Origin: Trinickia diaoshuihuensis
Lineage (GTDB): Bacteria; Pseudomonadota; Gammaproteobacteria; Burkholderiales; Burkholderiaceae
Assembly (NCBI RefSeq): GCF_003390925.1
Contig: NZ_QUBS01000066.1
Coordinates: 1 to 36,230, forward strand
Direction of reading: 5' to 3'
Length of the DNA: 36,230 nucleotides
The stretch's first letter is position 1; the number at the start of each line of letters is the position of its first letter. Made by a program: the position numbers and the translations under genes. The notes under the pieces were generated by a model, which saw only the letters and a list, made by a program, of their open reading frames with translations, was not told where the DNA came from and did not search any database. Below, piece after piece: positions 1-8,029 of this stretch.

Positions 1-1008
1 GCTCCGGCCGCTGCCGCTGCTCCCGCCGCCGCTGCCGCCGCTCCGGCCGCGGCAGCGCCCGCTGCTGCAAGCGCCACGGCGTCGTCGAGCGTCGCTTCGC
101 CCGCCGCCGGCAAGCTGATGGCCGAAAAGAACCTGTCGGCCGACCAAGTGCAAGGCTCCGGCCGCGACGGCCGCATTACGAAGGGCGACGTGCTCTCGGC
201 GGGCGCCCCCGCCGCGCGCGCGCCCGCCGCTGCCCCGGCCGCCAAGCCGGCCAAGCCGTCGTTGCCCGATGTGAAGGCCCCGGCTTCGGCCGAATCGTGG
301 CTGCAAAACCGCCCCGAGCAGCGCGTGCCGATGTCGCGTCTGCGCGCGCGTATCGCCGAGCGTCTGCTCGAGTCGCAGCAAACGAACGCCATTCTCACGA
401 CGTTCAACGAAGTGAACATGGCGCCGGTCATGGATCTGCGCAACAAGTACAAGGACAAGTTCGAGAAGGAGCACGGCGTCAAGCTCGGCTTCATGTCGTT
501 CTTCGTCAAGGCTGCCGTCCATGCGCTGAAGAAGTTCCCGCTCGTGAACGCGTCGATCGACGGTAACGACATCGTCTATCACGGCTACTTCGACATCGGG
601 ATCGCCGTCGGCTCGCCGCGCGGCCTCGTCGTGCCGATCCTGCGCAACGCCGACCAAATGTCGCTCGCCGATATCGAAAAGAAGATCGCCGAGTTCGGTC
701 AAAAGGCGAAGGACGGCAAGCTGTCGATCGAGGAAATGACCGGTGGTACGTTCTCGATCTCGAATGGCGGCGTATTCGGTTCGATGCTCTCGACGCCGAT
801 CATCAACCCGCCGCAATCGGCCATCCTCGGCGTGCACGCGACGAAGGAGCGCCCTGTCGTCGAAAACGGCCAGATCGTCATCCGTCCGATGAACTATCTG
901 GCGCTCTCGTACGATCACCGGATCATCGACGGCCGCGAAGCCGTGCTCTCGCTCGTCGCCATGAAGGACGCGCTCGAAGATCCGGCGCGCCTGCTGCTCG
1001 ACCTGTAA
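1..1008 (+). CDS. odhB: 2-oxoglutarate dehydrogenase E2 (dihydrolipoyl succinyltransferase), 3' part
   Basis: The frame is open from base 1, so the 5' end with the lipoyl domain lies outside the window. Bases 1-110 encode an Ala/Pro-rich swivel linker. It is followed by a peripheral subunit-binding domain ([14 protein letters not shown]) and a second Ala/Pro linker. The acyltransferase catalytic domain starts near [15 protein letters not shown]. The active-site motif [13 protein letters not shown], with catalytic His and Asp, is near the C-terminus, and the protein ends LLLDL. The stretches [12 protein letters not shown] and NPPQSAILG are typical of succinyltransferase (SucB/OdhB) rather than pyruvate-dehydrogenase E2. 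The enzyme transfers the succinyl group from lipoamide to CoA in the TCA cycle. The E3 gene follows 108 bases downstream, as in the sucA-odhB-lpd clusters of Burkholderia. Confidence 0.95.
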   Translation, partial: APAAAAAPAAAAAAPAAAAPAAASATASSSVASPAAGKLMAEKNLSADQVQGSGRDGRITKGDVLSAGAPAARAPAAAPAAKPAKPSLPDVKAPASAESWLQNRPEQRVPMSRLRARIAERLLESQQTNAILTTFNEVNMAPVMDLRNKYKDKFEKEHGVKLGFMSFFVKAAVHALKKFPLVNASIDGNDIVYHGYFDIGIAVGSPRGLVVPILRNADQMSLADIEKKIAEFGQKAKDGKLSIEEMTGGTFSISNGGVFGSMLSTPIINPPQSAILGVHATKERPVVENGQIVIRPMNYLALSYDHRIIDGREAVLSLVAMKDALEDPARLLLDL

Positions 1009-1016
1009 CGCCGCTT

Positions 1017-1042
1017 GCGCCCGCTCATTCCCGAGCGGGCGC
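1017..1042 (+). promoter_or_regulatory. intercistronic hairpin between odhB and lpdA
   Basis: A perfect 10-bp inverted repeat (GCGCCCGCTC / GAGCGGGCGC) with a 6-base loop begins 8 bases after the odhB stop. No T-run follows, so it is more likely an mRNA 3'-end stabiliser or processing structure than a full terminator. lpdA is probably still cotranscribed. Confidence 0.5.
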
Positions 1043-1116
1043 CCCCAGTCGCAATGATCGAAACCGCGGCGGCGCGTAACTGAGCCTTACGCCGCCGCGC
1101 ATTCAAAAGGATTGTC

Positions 1117-2547
1117 ATGTCTCAAGAATTCGACGTCGTCGTGATCGGCGCGGGCCCGGGCGGCTATGTCGCCGCGATCCGCGCGGCGCAACTCGGCAAG
1201 ACCGTCGCTTGTATCGAGAAGTGGAAGAACCCGGCCGGCGCGCTCAAGCTCGGCGGCACGTGCTTGAACGTGGGCTGCATTCCGTCGAAGGCGCTGTTGG
1301 CTTCGTCGGAGGAGTTCGAGAACGCCTCGCATCATCTGGACGTGCACGGCATCAGCGTGGGCGACGTGAAGATCGACGTCGCGAAGATGATGGCCCGCAA
1401 GGACGGCATCGTCGAAAAGATGACGGGCGGCATCGAGTACCTGTTCAAGAAGAACAAGATCACGTGGCTCAAGGGTCACGGCAAGTTCGTCGGCAAGAAC
1501 GACGGCGGCGTGCAGATCGAAGTCAGCGGCGAAGGCGACACGCAAGTCGTCTCGGCCAAGAACGTCATTATCGCCACGGGCTCGAAGGCGCGTCACCTGC
1601 CGAACGTGCCGGTCGACAACAAGATCGTCGCCGATAACGAAGGCGCGCTCGCATTCGAATCCGTGCCGAAGAAGCTTGCCGTCATCGGCGCGGGCGTCAT
1701 CGGCCTCGAACTGGGGTCGGTGTGGCGCCGTCTCGGCGCGCAAGTGACCGTACTCGAAGCGCTGCCCGCGTTCCTCGGCGCGGCCGACGAAGCCCTGGCC
1801 AAGGAAGCGGCGAAGGTCTTCAAGAAGCAAGGCCTCGACATTCACCTCGGCGTGAGCATCGGCGAAGTCAAGACGTCCAACGACGGCGTGAGCATCGCCT
1901 ACACGGATAAGGACGGCAACGCGCAGACGTTGGAAGCCGATCGCTTGATCGTCTCGGTGGGCCGTGTGCCGAACACCGATAACCTCGGTCTCGAATCGAT
2001 CGGCCTGAAGGCGAACGAGCGCGGCTTCATCGACGTGGACGATCACTGCCGCACGAGCGTGGCGAACGTCTATGCGATCGGCGACGTCGTGCGTGGGCCG
2101 ATGCTCGCGCACAAGGCGGAAGACGAAGGCGTGCTGGTGGCGGAAGTTATCGACGGTCAAAAACCGCATATCGACTACAACTGCATTCCGTGGGTCATCT
2201 ACACCGAGCCGGAAATCGCTTGGGTGGGTAAGACGGAGCAGCAACTGAAGGCCGAAGGCCGCGAGATCAAGAAGGGGCAATTCCCGTTCTCGATCAACGG
2301 CCGCGCGCTCGGCATCGCGAAGTCGGACGGCTTCGTCAAGATGATCGCCGATGCGAAGACGGACGAACTGCTCGGCGTGCATATCATCGCGGCGAACGCA
2401 TCGGACCTCATCGCCGAAGCCGTCGTCGCGATGGAGTTCAAGGCTGCCTCCGAAGATATCGGCCGCATCTGCCATCCGCACCCGTCGCTGTCGGAAGTGA
2501 TGCGCGAAGCAGCGCTCGACGTCGATAAACGCTCGCTCAATAAGTAA
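1117..2547 (+). CDS. lpdA: dihydrolipoyl dehydrogenase (E3)
   Basis: This 476-residue flavoprotein reoxidises dihydrolipoamide for the 2-oxoacid dehydrogenase complex using FAD and NAD+. The FAD-binding GAGPGG motif is at residues 11-16. The redox disulfide is C49/C54 in GGTCLNVGC. The NAD-binding GAGVIG motif is at 191-196. The C-terminal catalytic His-Glu pair is H455/E460 in HPHPSLSE. The length is normal for the family. The ATG is preceded by AAAGGA at a suitable distance. It lies downstream of odhB in the same orientation and is followed by a strong terminator, so it is the last gene of the odh operon. Confidence 0.96.
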   Translation: MSQEFDVVVIGAGPGGYVAAIRAAQLGKTVACIEKWKNPAGALKLGGTCLNVGCIPSKALLASSEEFENASHHLDVHGISVGDVKIDVAKMMARKDGIVEKMTGGIEYLFKKNKITWLKGHGKFVGKNDGGVQIEVSGEGDTQVVSAKNVIIATGSKARHLPNVPVDNKIVADNEGALAFESVPKKLAVIGAGVIGLELGSVWRRLGAQVTVLEALPAFLGAADEALAKEAAKVFKKQGLDIHLGVSIGEVKTSNDGVSIAYTDKDGNAQTLEADRLIVSVGRVPNTDNLGLESIGLKANERGFIDVDDHCRTSVANVYAIGDVVRGPMLAHKAEDEGVLVAEVIDGQKPHIDYNCIPWVIYTEPEIAWVGKTEQQLKAEGREIKKGQFPFSINGRALGIAKSDGFVKMIADAKTDELLGVHIIAANASDLIAEAVVAMEFKAASEDIGRICHPHPSLSEVMREAALDVDKRSLNK

Positions 2548-2601
2548 CGCTCACGCACCGGCCGCGCGCTCCTCGATAGGCCGGCAGCGAGACGCCACGA
2601 T

Positions 2602-2641
2602 GAAGGCGGGCAGGGCAGACCCCTCCCGCCTTCTTCTTTTT
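2602..2641 (+). terminator. intrinsic terminator after lpdA
   Basis: The left arm is GAAGGCGGG-c-AGGG and the right arm is CCCTCCCGCCTTC, giving 13 paired bases with one bulged C and a 5-base loop. A T-rich tract follows (TTCTTTTT). It ends only about 11 bases before the zapE start codon. Confidence 0.85.
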
Positions 2642-2652
2642 GTATCTGCACG

Positions 2653-3750
2653 ATGAACGTCATCGAATACTACGAGCACGAGCTCAAGACGCGCGGTTAC
2701 GCTTCCGATGAGGCGCAGCGCGCGGCCGTCGATCGCCTGCAGCAGTGCTACGAGGAATGGGTCGCCTATAAGGCGCGTCGTTCGTCGGCGTTGCGCAAGC
2801 TGATCGTCCATCCGCAGTTGCCGCGCGGCGTTTATATGTGGGGCGGCGTGGGCCGCGGCAAAAGCTTTTTGATGGACAGTTTTTACGCGGTCGTGCCGGT
2901 GCAGCGTAAGACGCGGATTCACTTCCACGAATTCATGCGCGACGTGCACCGCGTACTCGAAGAGCTCAAAGGGCAGGCCGATCCGCTCGACGAATTGGCG
3001 CGACGCATGGCGAAGCGATATCGCTTGATTTGCTTCGACGAGTTCCATGTGTCCGACATTGCCGATGCGATGATCTTGTATCGCTTGCTCGACCGCCTCT
3101 TTACGAACGGCGTGCAGTTCGTGATGACGTCGAACTACCATCCCGATACGCTCTACCCCGACGGTTTGCATCGCGACCGGCTATTGCCCGCGATCGAACT
3201 CATCAAGTCCAAGCTAGACGTACTGAACGTCGACGGGGGTGTCGATTACCGCCAGCGCACGCTGGCGCAGGTGAGCGTCTATCACACGCCGCTCGGCGCC
3301 GAGGCCGATCGCGCGCTGCGCGCGGCTTATGCCCAGTTGACCGCGGTGCCCGACGAGAGTCCGATCCTGCATATCGAAAAGCGCGAAATCAAGGCGCTGC
3401 GACGCGCGGACGGCGTAGTATGGTTCGACTTCGCCACGCTGTGCGGCGGACCGCGCTCGCAAAACGACTACTTGGAACTGGCGACGCGCTTCCACACGGT
3501 CATTGTCTCGGACGTTCCGCAGATGTCGCCGCGCATGGCCTCCGAAGCCCGCCGCTTCACGTGGCTCGTGGACGTGTTCTACGACCACAAGGTCAAACTG
3601 CTGATGTCGGCGGCCGTGCGCGCCGAAGCGCTGTACACGGAAGGCCCGATGGCGGGCGAGTTCAGCCGGACCGTCTCGCGTCTCGTGGAGATGCAGTCGA
3701 AGGAGTATCTGGAGACGCCGCGCAGGATCGTCGATGCGACGCTGACGTAA
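2653..3750 (+). CDS. zapE: cell division ATPase ZapE (AFG1 family)
   Basis: This 365-residue P-loop ATPase belongs to the AFG1/ZapE family. In E. coli the homologue associates with the divisome and affects FtsZ rings; the mitochondrial homologue acts on respiratory complexes. Walker A is GGVGRGKS with K70/S71. Walker B is LICFDEFHVSD with D129/E130. The N-terminus NVIEYYEHEL matches the family start, which supports this ATG although no good Shine-Dalgarno sequence is visible. The gene starts just after the lpdA terminator. Its expression must therefore rely on read-through or on a promoter overlapping the 3' end of lpdA. Confidence 0.93.
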   Translation: MNVIEYYEHELKTRGYASDEAQRAAVDRLQQCYEEWVAYKARRSSALRKLIVHPQLPRGVYMWGGVGRGKSFLMDSFYAVVPVQRKTRIHFHEFMRDVHRVLEELKGQADPLDELARRMAKRYRLICFDEFHVSDIADAMILYRLLDRLFTNGVQFVMTSNYHPDTLYPDGLHRDRLLPAIELIKSKLDVLNVDGGVDYRQRTLAQVSVYHTPLGAEADRALRAAYAQLTAVPDESPILHIEKREIKALRRADGVVWFDFATLCGGPRSQNDYLELATRFHTVIVSDVPQMSPRMASEARRFTWLVDVFYDHKVKLLMSAAVRAEALYTEGPMAGEFSRTVSRLVEMQSKEYLETPRRIVDATLT

Positions 3751-3775
3751 CGCCGCCGTGCCGCGCGTTGCACTT

Positions 3776-3789
3776 TCGGAGTATTCCGA
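3776..3789. promoter_or_regulatory. short inverted repeat upstream of the DUF4096 gene
   Basis: TCGGA-GTAT-TCCGA is a perfect inverted repeat about 60 bases upstream of the 3849 start. It could be an operator or a remnant of a transposon end. It is short enough to be chance. Confidence 0.25.
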
Positions 3790-3848
3790 TAGGCAGCGCG
3801 TGCCTGGGGGCATATCGTGCCTTTTCTCGTTTGGAGAAGGAGGCGCGG

Positions 3849-4259
3849 ATGAACCCACATTGCGACATTACCGACGACGAATGGGCGCGTATCGCGCCGC
3901 TCTTCCCGGAACTCTGCTCTCGCGGGCGGATCCGGGGGCGTCCCGTGACCGATACGCGCGCTGTGCTCAACGGCGTGCTATGGGTGATCTATAGCAACGC
4001 GGCTTGGGCGTCGATGCCCAAGCGCTATCCCGCCTATCAAACCTGTCACCGGCGCTTTATGACGTGGTACTCGGCAGGCGTGTTCAAGCAGGTGCTGACG
4101 AAATTGTATGGCGAGGCCGGTGTGGCGCTGTGCGATACGATCAAGGCGCGGATGCGCGAGAAGCGCCCCCCGAAGCCACGCACGGCGCCGTCGCCGGCGT
4201 TCGTCACCGTCGATTTGCCGAGGCTGACGTATCTTGCGTCGCTGCGCCGCGCGGCTTAG
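3849..4259 (+). CDS. stand-alone transposase N-terminal domain protein (DUF4096, IS5-like)
   Basis: This is a 136-residue protein starting MNPHCDITDDEWARIAPLFP. The D-x-EW-x-IAPL start, the GRPxTDTRAVLNGVLWVI stretch and YQTCHRRF-x3-Y match the DUF4096 domain found at the N-terminus of IS5/IS4-type transposases. No DDE catalytic domain follows: the frame ends after a basic Lys/Arg/Pro-rich tail. The ATG has an excellent Shine-Dalgarno sequence (GGAGAAGGAGG). No terminal inverted repeats or target duplications were seen around it. It is either an IS remnant or a domesticated DNA-binding protein. The good translation signals favour an expressed gene, but its role is unknown. Confidence 0.7.
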   Translation: MNPHCDITDDEWARIAPLFPELCSRGRIRGRPVTDTRAVLNGVLWVIYSNAAWASMPKRYPAYQTCHRRFMTWYSAGVFKQVLTKLYGEAGVALCDTIKARMREKRPPKPRTAPSPAFVTVDLPRLTYLASLRRAA

Positions 4260-4305
4260 GCGGTGTATGGCGCGCCGGGGCGCAGCCCGTCGCGCATCGC
4301 ACGGA

Positions 4306-4809
4306 TCAGTTCTTCGCCTGCGCGGCGTCTTGGCGGATCCACGTTTGTGAGCGGCCAAGCAGCGAAATACCGATGTAGCCGCGCACGACGAGCTTTTGCC
4401 CGCCGTTCTCGAGATGCATGTTGCATTTGTAGACCTTCCCGTTTTCCGGGTCGAGGATGCTGCCGCCGTCCCACTTGTCGCCGTCCTGTTTCATGCTCTT
4501 GATAATCGTCATGCCTAGAATCGGCTGATCCTTGCGCTCGTCGGTACACGCCGTGCAGAGCTTGCCCGGCTTGTCGTGCGGATCGAGGCCCTTGATAACC
4601 TTGCCGCTCAGCGTGCCGTCGTCGCTTTGCGAGATTTGCACGAGCGCCTTCGGCTGATGCGTGCTGTCGTCGATGGTCTGCCATACGCCTACCGGCGTAT
4701 CGGGGCCTTGTGCGAATGCGGCGGCGGCCGCCGCCAGCAAAGCGCCGGCCACGGTGGCGTGTTTGAGGGTGTTCCAGGCTGTCCGCTTGGGCGTCGAGAA
4801 GTGCGTCAT
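4306..4809 (-). CDS. exported DUF2147 protein
   Basis: This 167-residue protein has an N-terminal signal peptide (hydrophobic stretch GALLAAAAAAFA, likely cleaved before QGPDT). A DUF2147 domain follows, beginning PVGVWQTIDD and containing two Cys in LCTACTDE and the block IKSMKQDGDKWDGGSI. It ends with the typical YIGISLLGRSQTW motif. The family is periplasmic or secreted, of unknown biochemical function, and common in Burkholderia. The start is fixed by AGGAGG eight bases upstream of the ATG. It converges with the DUF4096 gene. It shares orientation with the TpsB operon upstream, but a 160-base gap separates them, so it is probably transcribed separately. Confidence 0.88.
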   Translation of the reverse strand: MTHFSTPKRTAWNTLKHATVAGALLAAAAAAFAQGPDTPVGVWQTIDDSTHQPKALVQISQSDDGTLSGKVIKGLDPHDKPGKLCTACTDERKDQPILGMTIIKSMKQDGDKWDGGSILDPENGKVYKCNMHLENGGQKLVVRGYIGISLLGRSQTWIRQDAAQAKN

Positions 4810-4969
4810 GTTTTCCTCCTGATGATGAACCGTCTGTCGTTCGGTGCGCGGCGGCGAGCCGCGTCTTGTGAGAATCCGGTCAGGATACGCGCGAAAAGCG
4901 CGGCTCTTTTGATAGTGGTACCTCTAATCAGATGGACCGCACCGATCCGGCAGCGCGGCGTCCCCGCAC

Positions 4970-6658
4970 TCAATAAAGCTGATACGAAAACGTCGCGTTT
5001 AAACGCGGGCTGCGCGATGGGCTTTCGATCGGCGCGTCGCCCACGGCCTTGGCGATCGATAGATCGACGTTGTAATGCTTGTTGTCCGTGATGCGAAATC
5101 CAAGTGCGACGGACGCGAGCTTGCTGGGGGCGCTCGTGCCCGTATGCAGGTAGACCCGCGCCATGTCGCACGCGGCGTAAGGCGTGAACGTCTGCATGTA
5201 ACGCGCGCCCACGGTGATCGCGCGATTGAGCTCGAACGAGGCGCCGAAACCGGAGTCACCGGACGCTTCGCCGGGCTCGTAGCCGAGCGCGAAACGCTGT
5301 GCGCCGAAGGTTATCTGCTCGGAGGTCGGCAGCGAATCGGCGCTGTACTGGCCCGTGAACGCAATCGCTGTCGCGAGCTTAAAGGGCCAATCGTTGGTTT
5401 GCGAAAAGCTCGCGCCTGTGCGAACGAAGGTCAGCGAAGCGGGGTTGCTCTGCACGAAGCCCGGCACGTTCGTCTCGCCTGCCTTCGATGCGCCGAGCAA
5501 ATCGAACGCCTTGGCGACGTTGAAGCTCGCGCGGCGCGTCTGCCCAGGGCGCGTGTCGACATAATCGATCTGGGCTTGCACCGCGCGCACCTGCGAGCGC
5601 AAAGCAATCGCGGCGCCGGTCAAGGTGTTTTCGTATCGGTTCTCGTCGTGCGATGCGTACGCCGAAAGGGTACCGAGGACACTGCGCGCATTGCTGAGAT
5701 AAAGCGGATAGGCCGCCGCGAGGCCGAGTTTGTCAGCCACGACCGTGCGTTTTACATATGCCGGCAATCCGGGATTGTCGACGGGATTGCCGTGATAGTG
5801 CGAGGCGTTCAGTTTCGCGAGCAACCCTTCGCTGCCGATCGGCAAGGCGCCGTTGGCGGCGTAGTAGGTCTGGTTGTCGCGTCCTTTCGGCGCGAGCGCG
5901 GAGACGCTAATGTCCTCGCCGAGCGAGGCAAGACCGTTCTCGGTCACGGTGACGAGTCCTTGCACGCCCGGGTGATGGAAATCGATGCCTGTGGCGACGT
6001 TCAACGCCTTGCGCTCTACGTCCAAGTCGAGCGACGTTGCGCCGTCTGTCGAGGTCGGCGGTTGTACGGTCGCGGCGATCTTGACGCCGGGCAGCAGCCC
6101 TAGTGCATTGACGTAGCGTTCGAAGCTCGCGCGTTTGAGCGGGCGCTCGTTGCGGATATGCTCGGCAATTTCGCGGATCTTATGCTCGGTGCGCCCGGGG
6201 TTGCCTTTGACATTCACGCTCGATATATAACCTTCGACCACCGTAATGCGTACGATCCCGTTCTCGAACGTCTGAGCGGGAACGAAGGCGAACGATAGGG
6301 CGTAGCCGTGGCGCTCGTAGAGCCGCGTCACGTCATTGGCCGCCGCGACGAGCTGACCGATGGTGACGTCCTTCCCGGCGAGCGGCGAGAAATAGCGCGC
6401 TACCTCGGCGAATTCGACGGCCTTGACGCCTTCGATCCGGAACGCGCGCGGCGTCAGGTGCGTGTCGAGCAAGCGCTGCAACTGCGTCGCCTTCGGTTCG
6501 ATTCGCACGCTGACGTTCGGCGTTTGGCGCGGCGTTTGAATCTGCGGGAGCCCTTCGAGCGGGTTGCCGCTCGCGCTCGCTTTCGTCTGCGCGGTGGCCG
6601 GGCTTGCCGCAGTCGCGGCAATGGCGAGCCAAAGCCAATGGTTTGTTCTCGTAATCAT
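4970..6658 (-). CDS. TpsB/FhaC/ShlB-family outer membrane transporter
   Basis: This 562-residue outer membrane protein has a signal peptide (MITRTNHWLWLAIAATAASP, then ATA/Q). A POTRA domain covers roughly residues 70-165 (FRIEGVKAVEF, ITVVEGYISSVNVKG). A second periplasmic region and a long ShlB-type beta-barrel with alternating aromatic residues follow, ending in SYQLY with a C-terminal aromatic residue. Known relatives (FhaC, ShlB) export a large TpsA exoprotein across the outer membrane; no TpsA is encoded nearby. It is the third gene after two lipoprotein genes, 141 bases downstream of the second. The start at 6658 was chosen for its GAGGA ribosome binding site and signal peptide; a 15-residue upstream extension is open but unconvincing. 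Proposed cargo is the two lipoproteins (inference). Confidence 0.85.
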   Translation of the reverse strand: MITRTNHWLWLAIAATAASPATAQTKASASGNPLEGLPQIQTPRQTPNVSVRIEPKATQLQRLLDTHLTPRAFRIEGVKAVEFAEVARYFSPLAGKDVTIGQLVAAANDVTRLYERHGYALSFAFVPAQTFENGIVRITVVEGYISSVNVKGNPGRTEHKIREIAEHIRNERPLKRASFERYVNALGLLPGVKIAATVQPPTSTDGATSLDLDVERKALNVATGIDFHHPGVQGLVTVTENGLASLGEDISVSALAPKGRDNQTYYAANGALPIGSEGLLAKLNASHYHGNPVDNPGLPAYVKRTVVADKLGLAAAYPLYLSNARSVLGTLSAYASHDENRYENTLTGAAIALRSQVRAVQAQIDYVDTRPGQTRRASFNVAKAFDLLGASKAGETNVPGFVQSNPASLTFVRTGASFSQTNDWPFKLATAIAFTGQYSADSLPTSEQITFGAQRFALGYEPGEASGDSGFGASFELNRAITVGARYMQTFTPYAACDMARVYLHTGTSAPSKLASVALGFRITDNKHYNVDLSIAKAVGDAPIESPSRSPRLNATFSYQLY

Positions 6659-6764
6659 TTTTCGTCCTCGTTGGCCGTCGATGGGCGAGCCTGGCCGGAT
6701 CACCTCTTTCGTTCGCGTCTCTTATTTGTTTCTGGTCTCCCCCGCTAACCTCGCGCCATGCGAA

Positions 6765-6782
6765 GGGCCGCAAGTGCGGCCC
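6765..6782 (-). promoter_or_regulatory. intercistronic hairpin in the lipoprotein/TpsB operon
   Basis: GGGCCGCA and TGCGGCCC form an 8-bp stem with a very short nominal loop, just after the stop of the second lipoprotein gene. There is no U-run on the minus strand. It may set lower expression of the transporter relative to the lipoproteins. Confidence 0.4.
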
Positions 6783-6799
6783 TGATGGCGACGCGATCG

Positions 6800-8005
6800 T
6801 TACGGCAGCTTGCCGGCGAGCGGAAGCGCTCCACCGAGCAGCGAGCCCGCGCCGCTCGCCGGTGAACCGGCGGTGGTCGTGCCGCCGATGGCGCTGCCGA
6901 CCGAGCCTAATGCACCCGTCAATGCGGAGAGCGGTGCCGCGCCGCCGTTCGATCCGATGGCACCCGTCAGCGAGGAGCTCGGGCTCGTACCGCCGAGCGC
7001 CCCGGTCAGCGAGGACAGCGGCCCGGCGCCGCCCGTGCCGGCCGATGCCCCGCCGGGTTGCACGGAGTTCGTCGAACTGCCCACGAGGCCCGTGATCAGG
7101 CCGGGAATCGGCGCCGCGCCGTTCGGGCCGTTCGGATTGACGAGACCGCCCGCATTCGTGACGGTATTGCCGACGCTCGAGACGAGATGCCCCACATCGG
7201 CTGTCAACGGATTCGCGGAGGTGCCCGCTACCTGCGCTCCGGCGCTTTGCACGGCCCCGCCGATTTGGCCGAGCGCTCCCGAGAGCGGTGCGCCGATGCC
7301 GGTTGTCGTCCCGGCGTTCTGGGTTTGCTGTCCCAGCGTGACGACGAGTGGCGTGATGGCGGAGCTGAGCGGCTGCGTGACTTGCTGAACGGCAGACGAG
7401 GCCAGCGTGTTGGCCAGCACCTGGCCGCCGGCGCTCACGCCGTTGGCGGCCGTATCGAGCGCACCGGCCAATGGCGTCGTGACCGGCGCGAGCGGGGCCA
7501 GCGGGCCCGTGCCGAGCGCGTTCACCGTGGACGCGACGCCGGCGATGACGCCGCTGGTCGCCCCGACGATCGAGCCGAGCCCTGCCGCGGTCGTGCCGAC
7601 CGGGTCCGGGGTCGAGCCGATTTGTCCGAGGCCGTTGCTCACGGCGTCGGCCGCCGCGTCGATGACGCCGCCCGTCGCCGATACGGTGCCGCCCACGCCT
7701 TGCGCGACCGCGGGATCGACGCCGGGAATTGCCGTCGACGAGATCGTCTCGCCGAAATCGCCCGCCGTCGCACCCAGGGTCGTCAACGCGCCCGAGGTGG
7801 CGTTGGATGTCGCCGGTGTGGGGTTGGGCGAGGGTGTCGGCGTGACGGTACCGCCTGCCGAGGCGGCGGCGGGCGGCGCCGTCAATCCGCTGCCGCCGCA
7901 CGCGGATAGCAAGTAGGCGACGGCGAAGGCCGTGAACGGCGCACGCAGCGTCGTTGCGTTGGTGCGGGCCGCTTCGATGATCAAGCGTTGCTGTTTCTTG
8001 GACAT
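6800..8005 (-). CDS. low-complexity Gly/Ala/Ser/Thr-rich lipoprotein (second copy)
   Basis: This 401-residue protein has a lipobox LSAC (acylated Cys36, followed by GGSG), so the mature part is about 366 residues. It is very rich in Gly, Ala, Ser, Thr, Leu and Val. It carries short repeats near the C-terminus (LSSLTGALGG, SSLTGAIGSN, LSALTGALGS). It shares long stretches with the next upstream gene, for example AVQQVTQPLSSAITP against AVQQITQPLSGAIVP, so the two are tandem paralogues. Relatives are, to my knowledge, sometimes labelled collagen-like, but no Gly-X-Y triplet run is present. The start has a GAGGAGC ribosome binding site. Gly rather than Asp after the Cys suggests outer-membrane sorting. 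Surface location and adhesin or matrix role are inference. Confidence 0.8.
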   Translation of the reverse strand: MSKKQQRLIIEAARTNATTLRAPFTAFAVAYLLSACGGSGLTAPPAAASAGGTVTPTPSPNPTPATSNATSGALTTLGATAGDFGETISSTAIPGVDPAVAQGVGGTVSATGGVIDAAADAVSNGLGQIGSTPDPVGTTAAGLGSIVGATSGVIAGVASTVNALGTGPLAPLAPVTTPLAGALDTAANGVSAGGQVLANTLASSAVQQVTQPLSSAITPLVVTLGQQTQNAGTTTGIGAPLSGALGQIGGAVQSAGAQVAGTSANPLTADVGHLVSSVGNTVTNAGGLVNPNGPNGAAPIPGLITGLVGSSTNSVQPGGASAGTGGAGPLSSLTGALGGTSPSSSLTGAIGSNGGAAPLSALTGALGSVGSAIGGTTTAGSPASGAGSLLGGALPLAGKLP

Positions 8006-8029
8006 GGTGTGCTCCTCGTGGGCTGGGCG

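Noticed and set aside
1-111. GC-rich Ala/Pro codon repeat as a regulatory repeat
   Set aside because: It is in frame with odhB and encodes the flexible linker between E2 domains.
1-1008. Pyruvate dehydrogenase E2 (aceF) as the identity of the first gene
   Set aside because: The catalytic-domain sequence matches the succinyltransferase (SucB/OdhB) branch, and the gene order with lpdA and zapE also fits odh.
1087-2481. 464-codon minus-strand frame opposite lpdA
   Set aside because: Antisense shadow of lpdA, rich in Arg, Asp and His, with no domain; typical of GC-rich codon bias.
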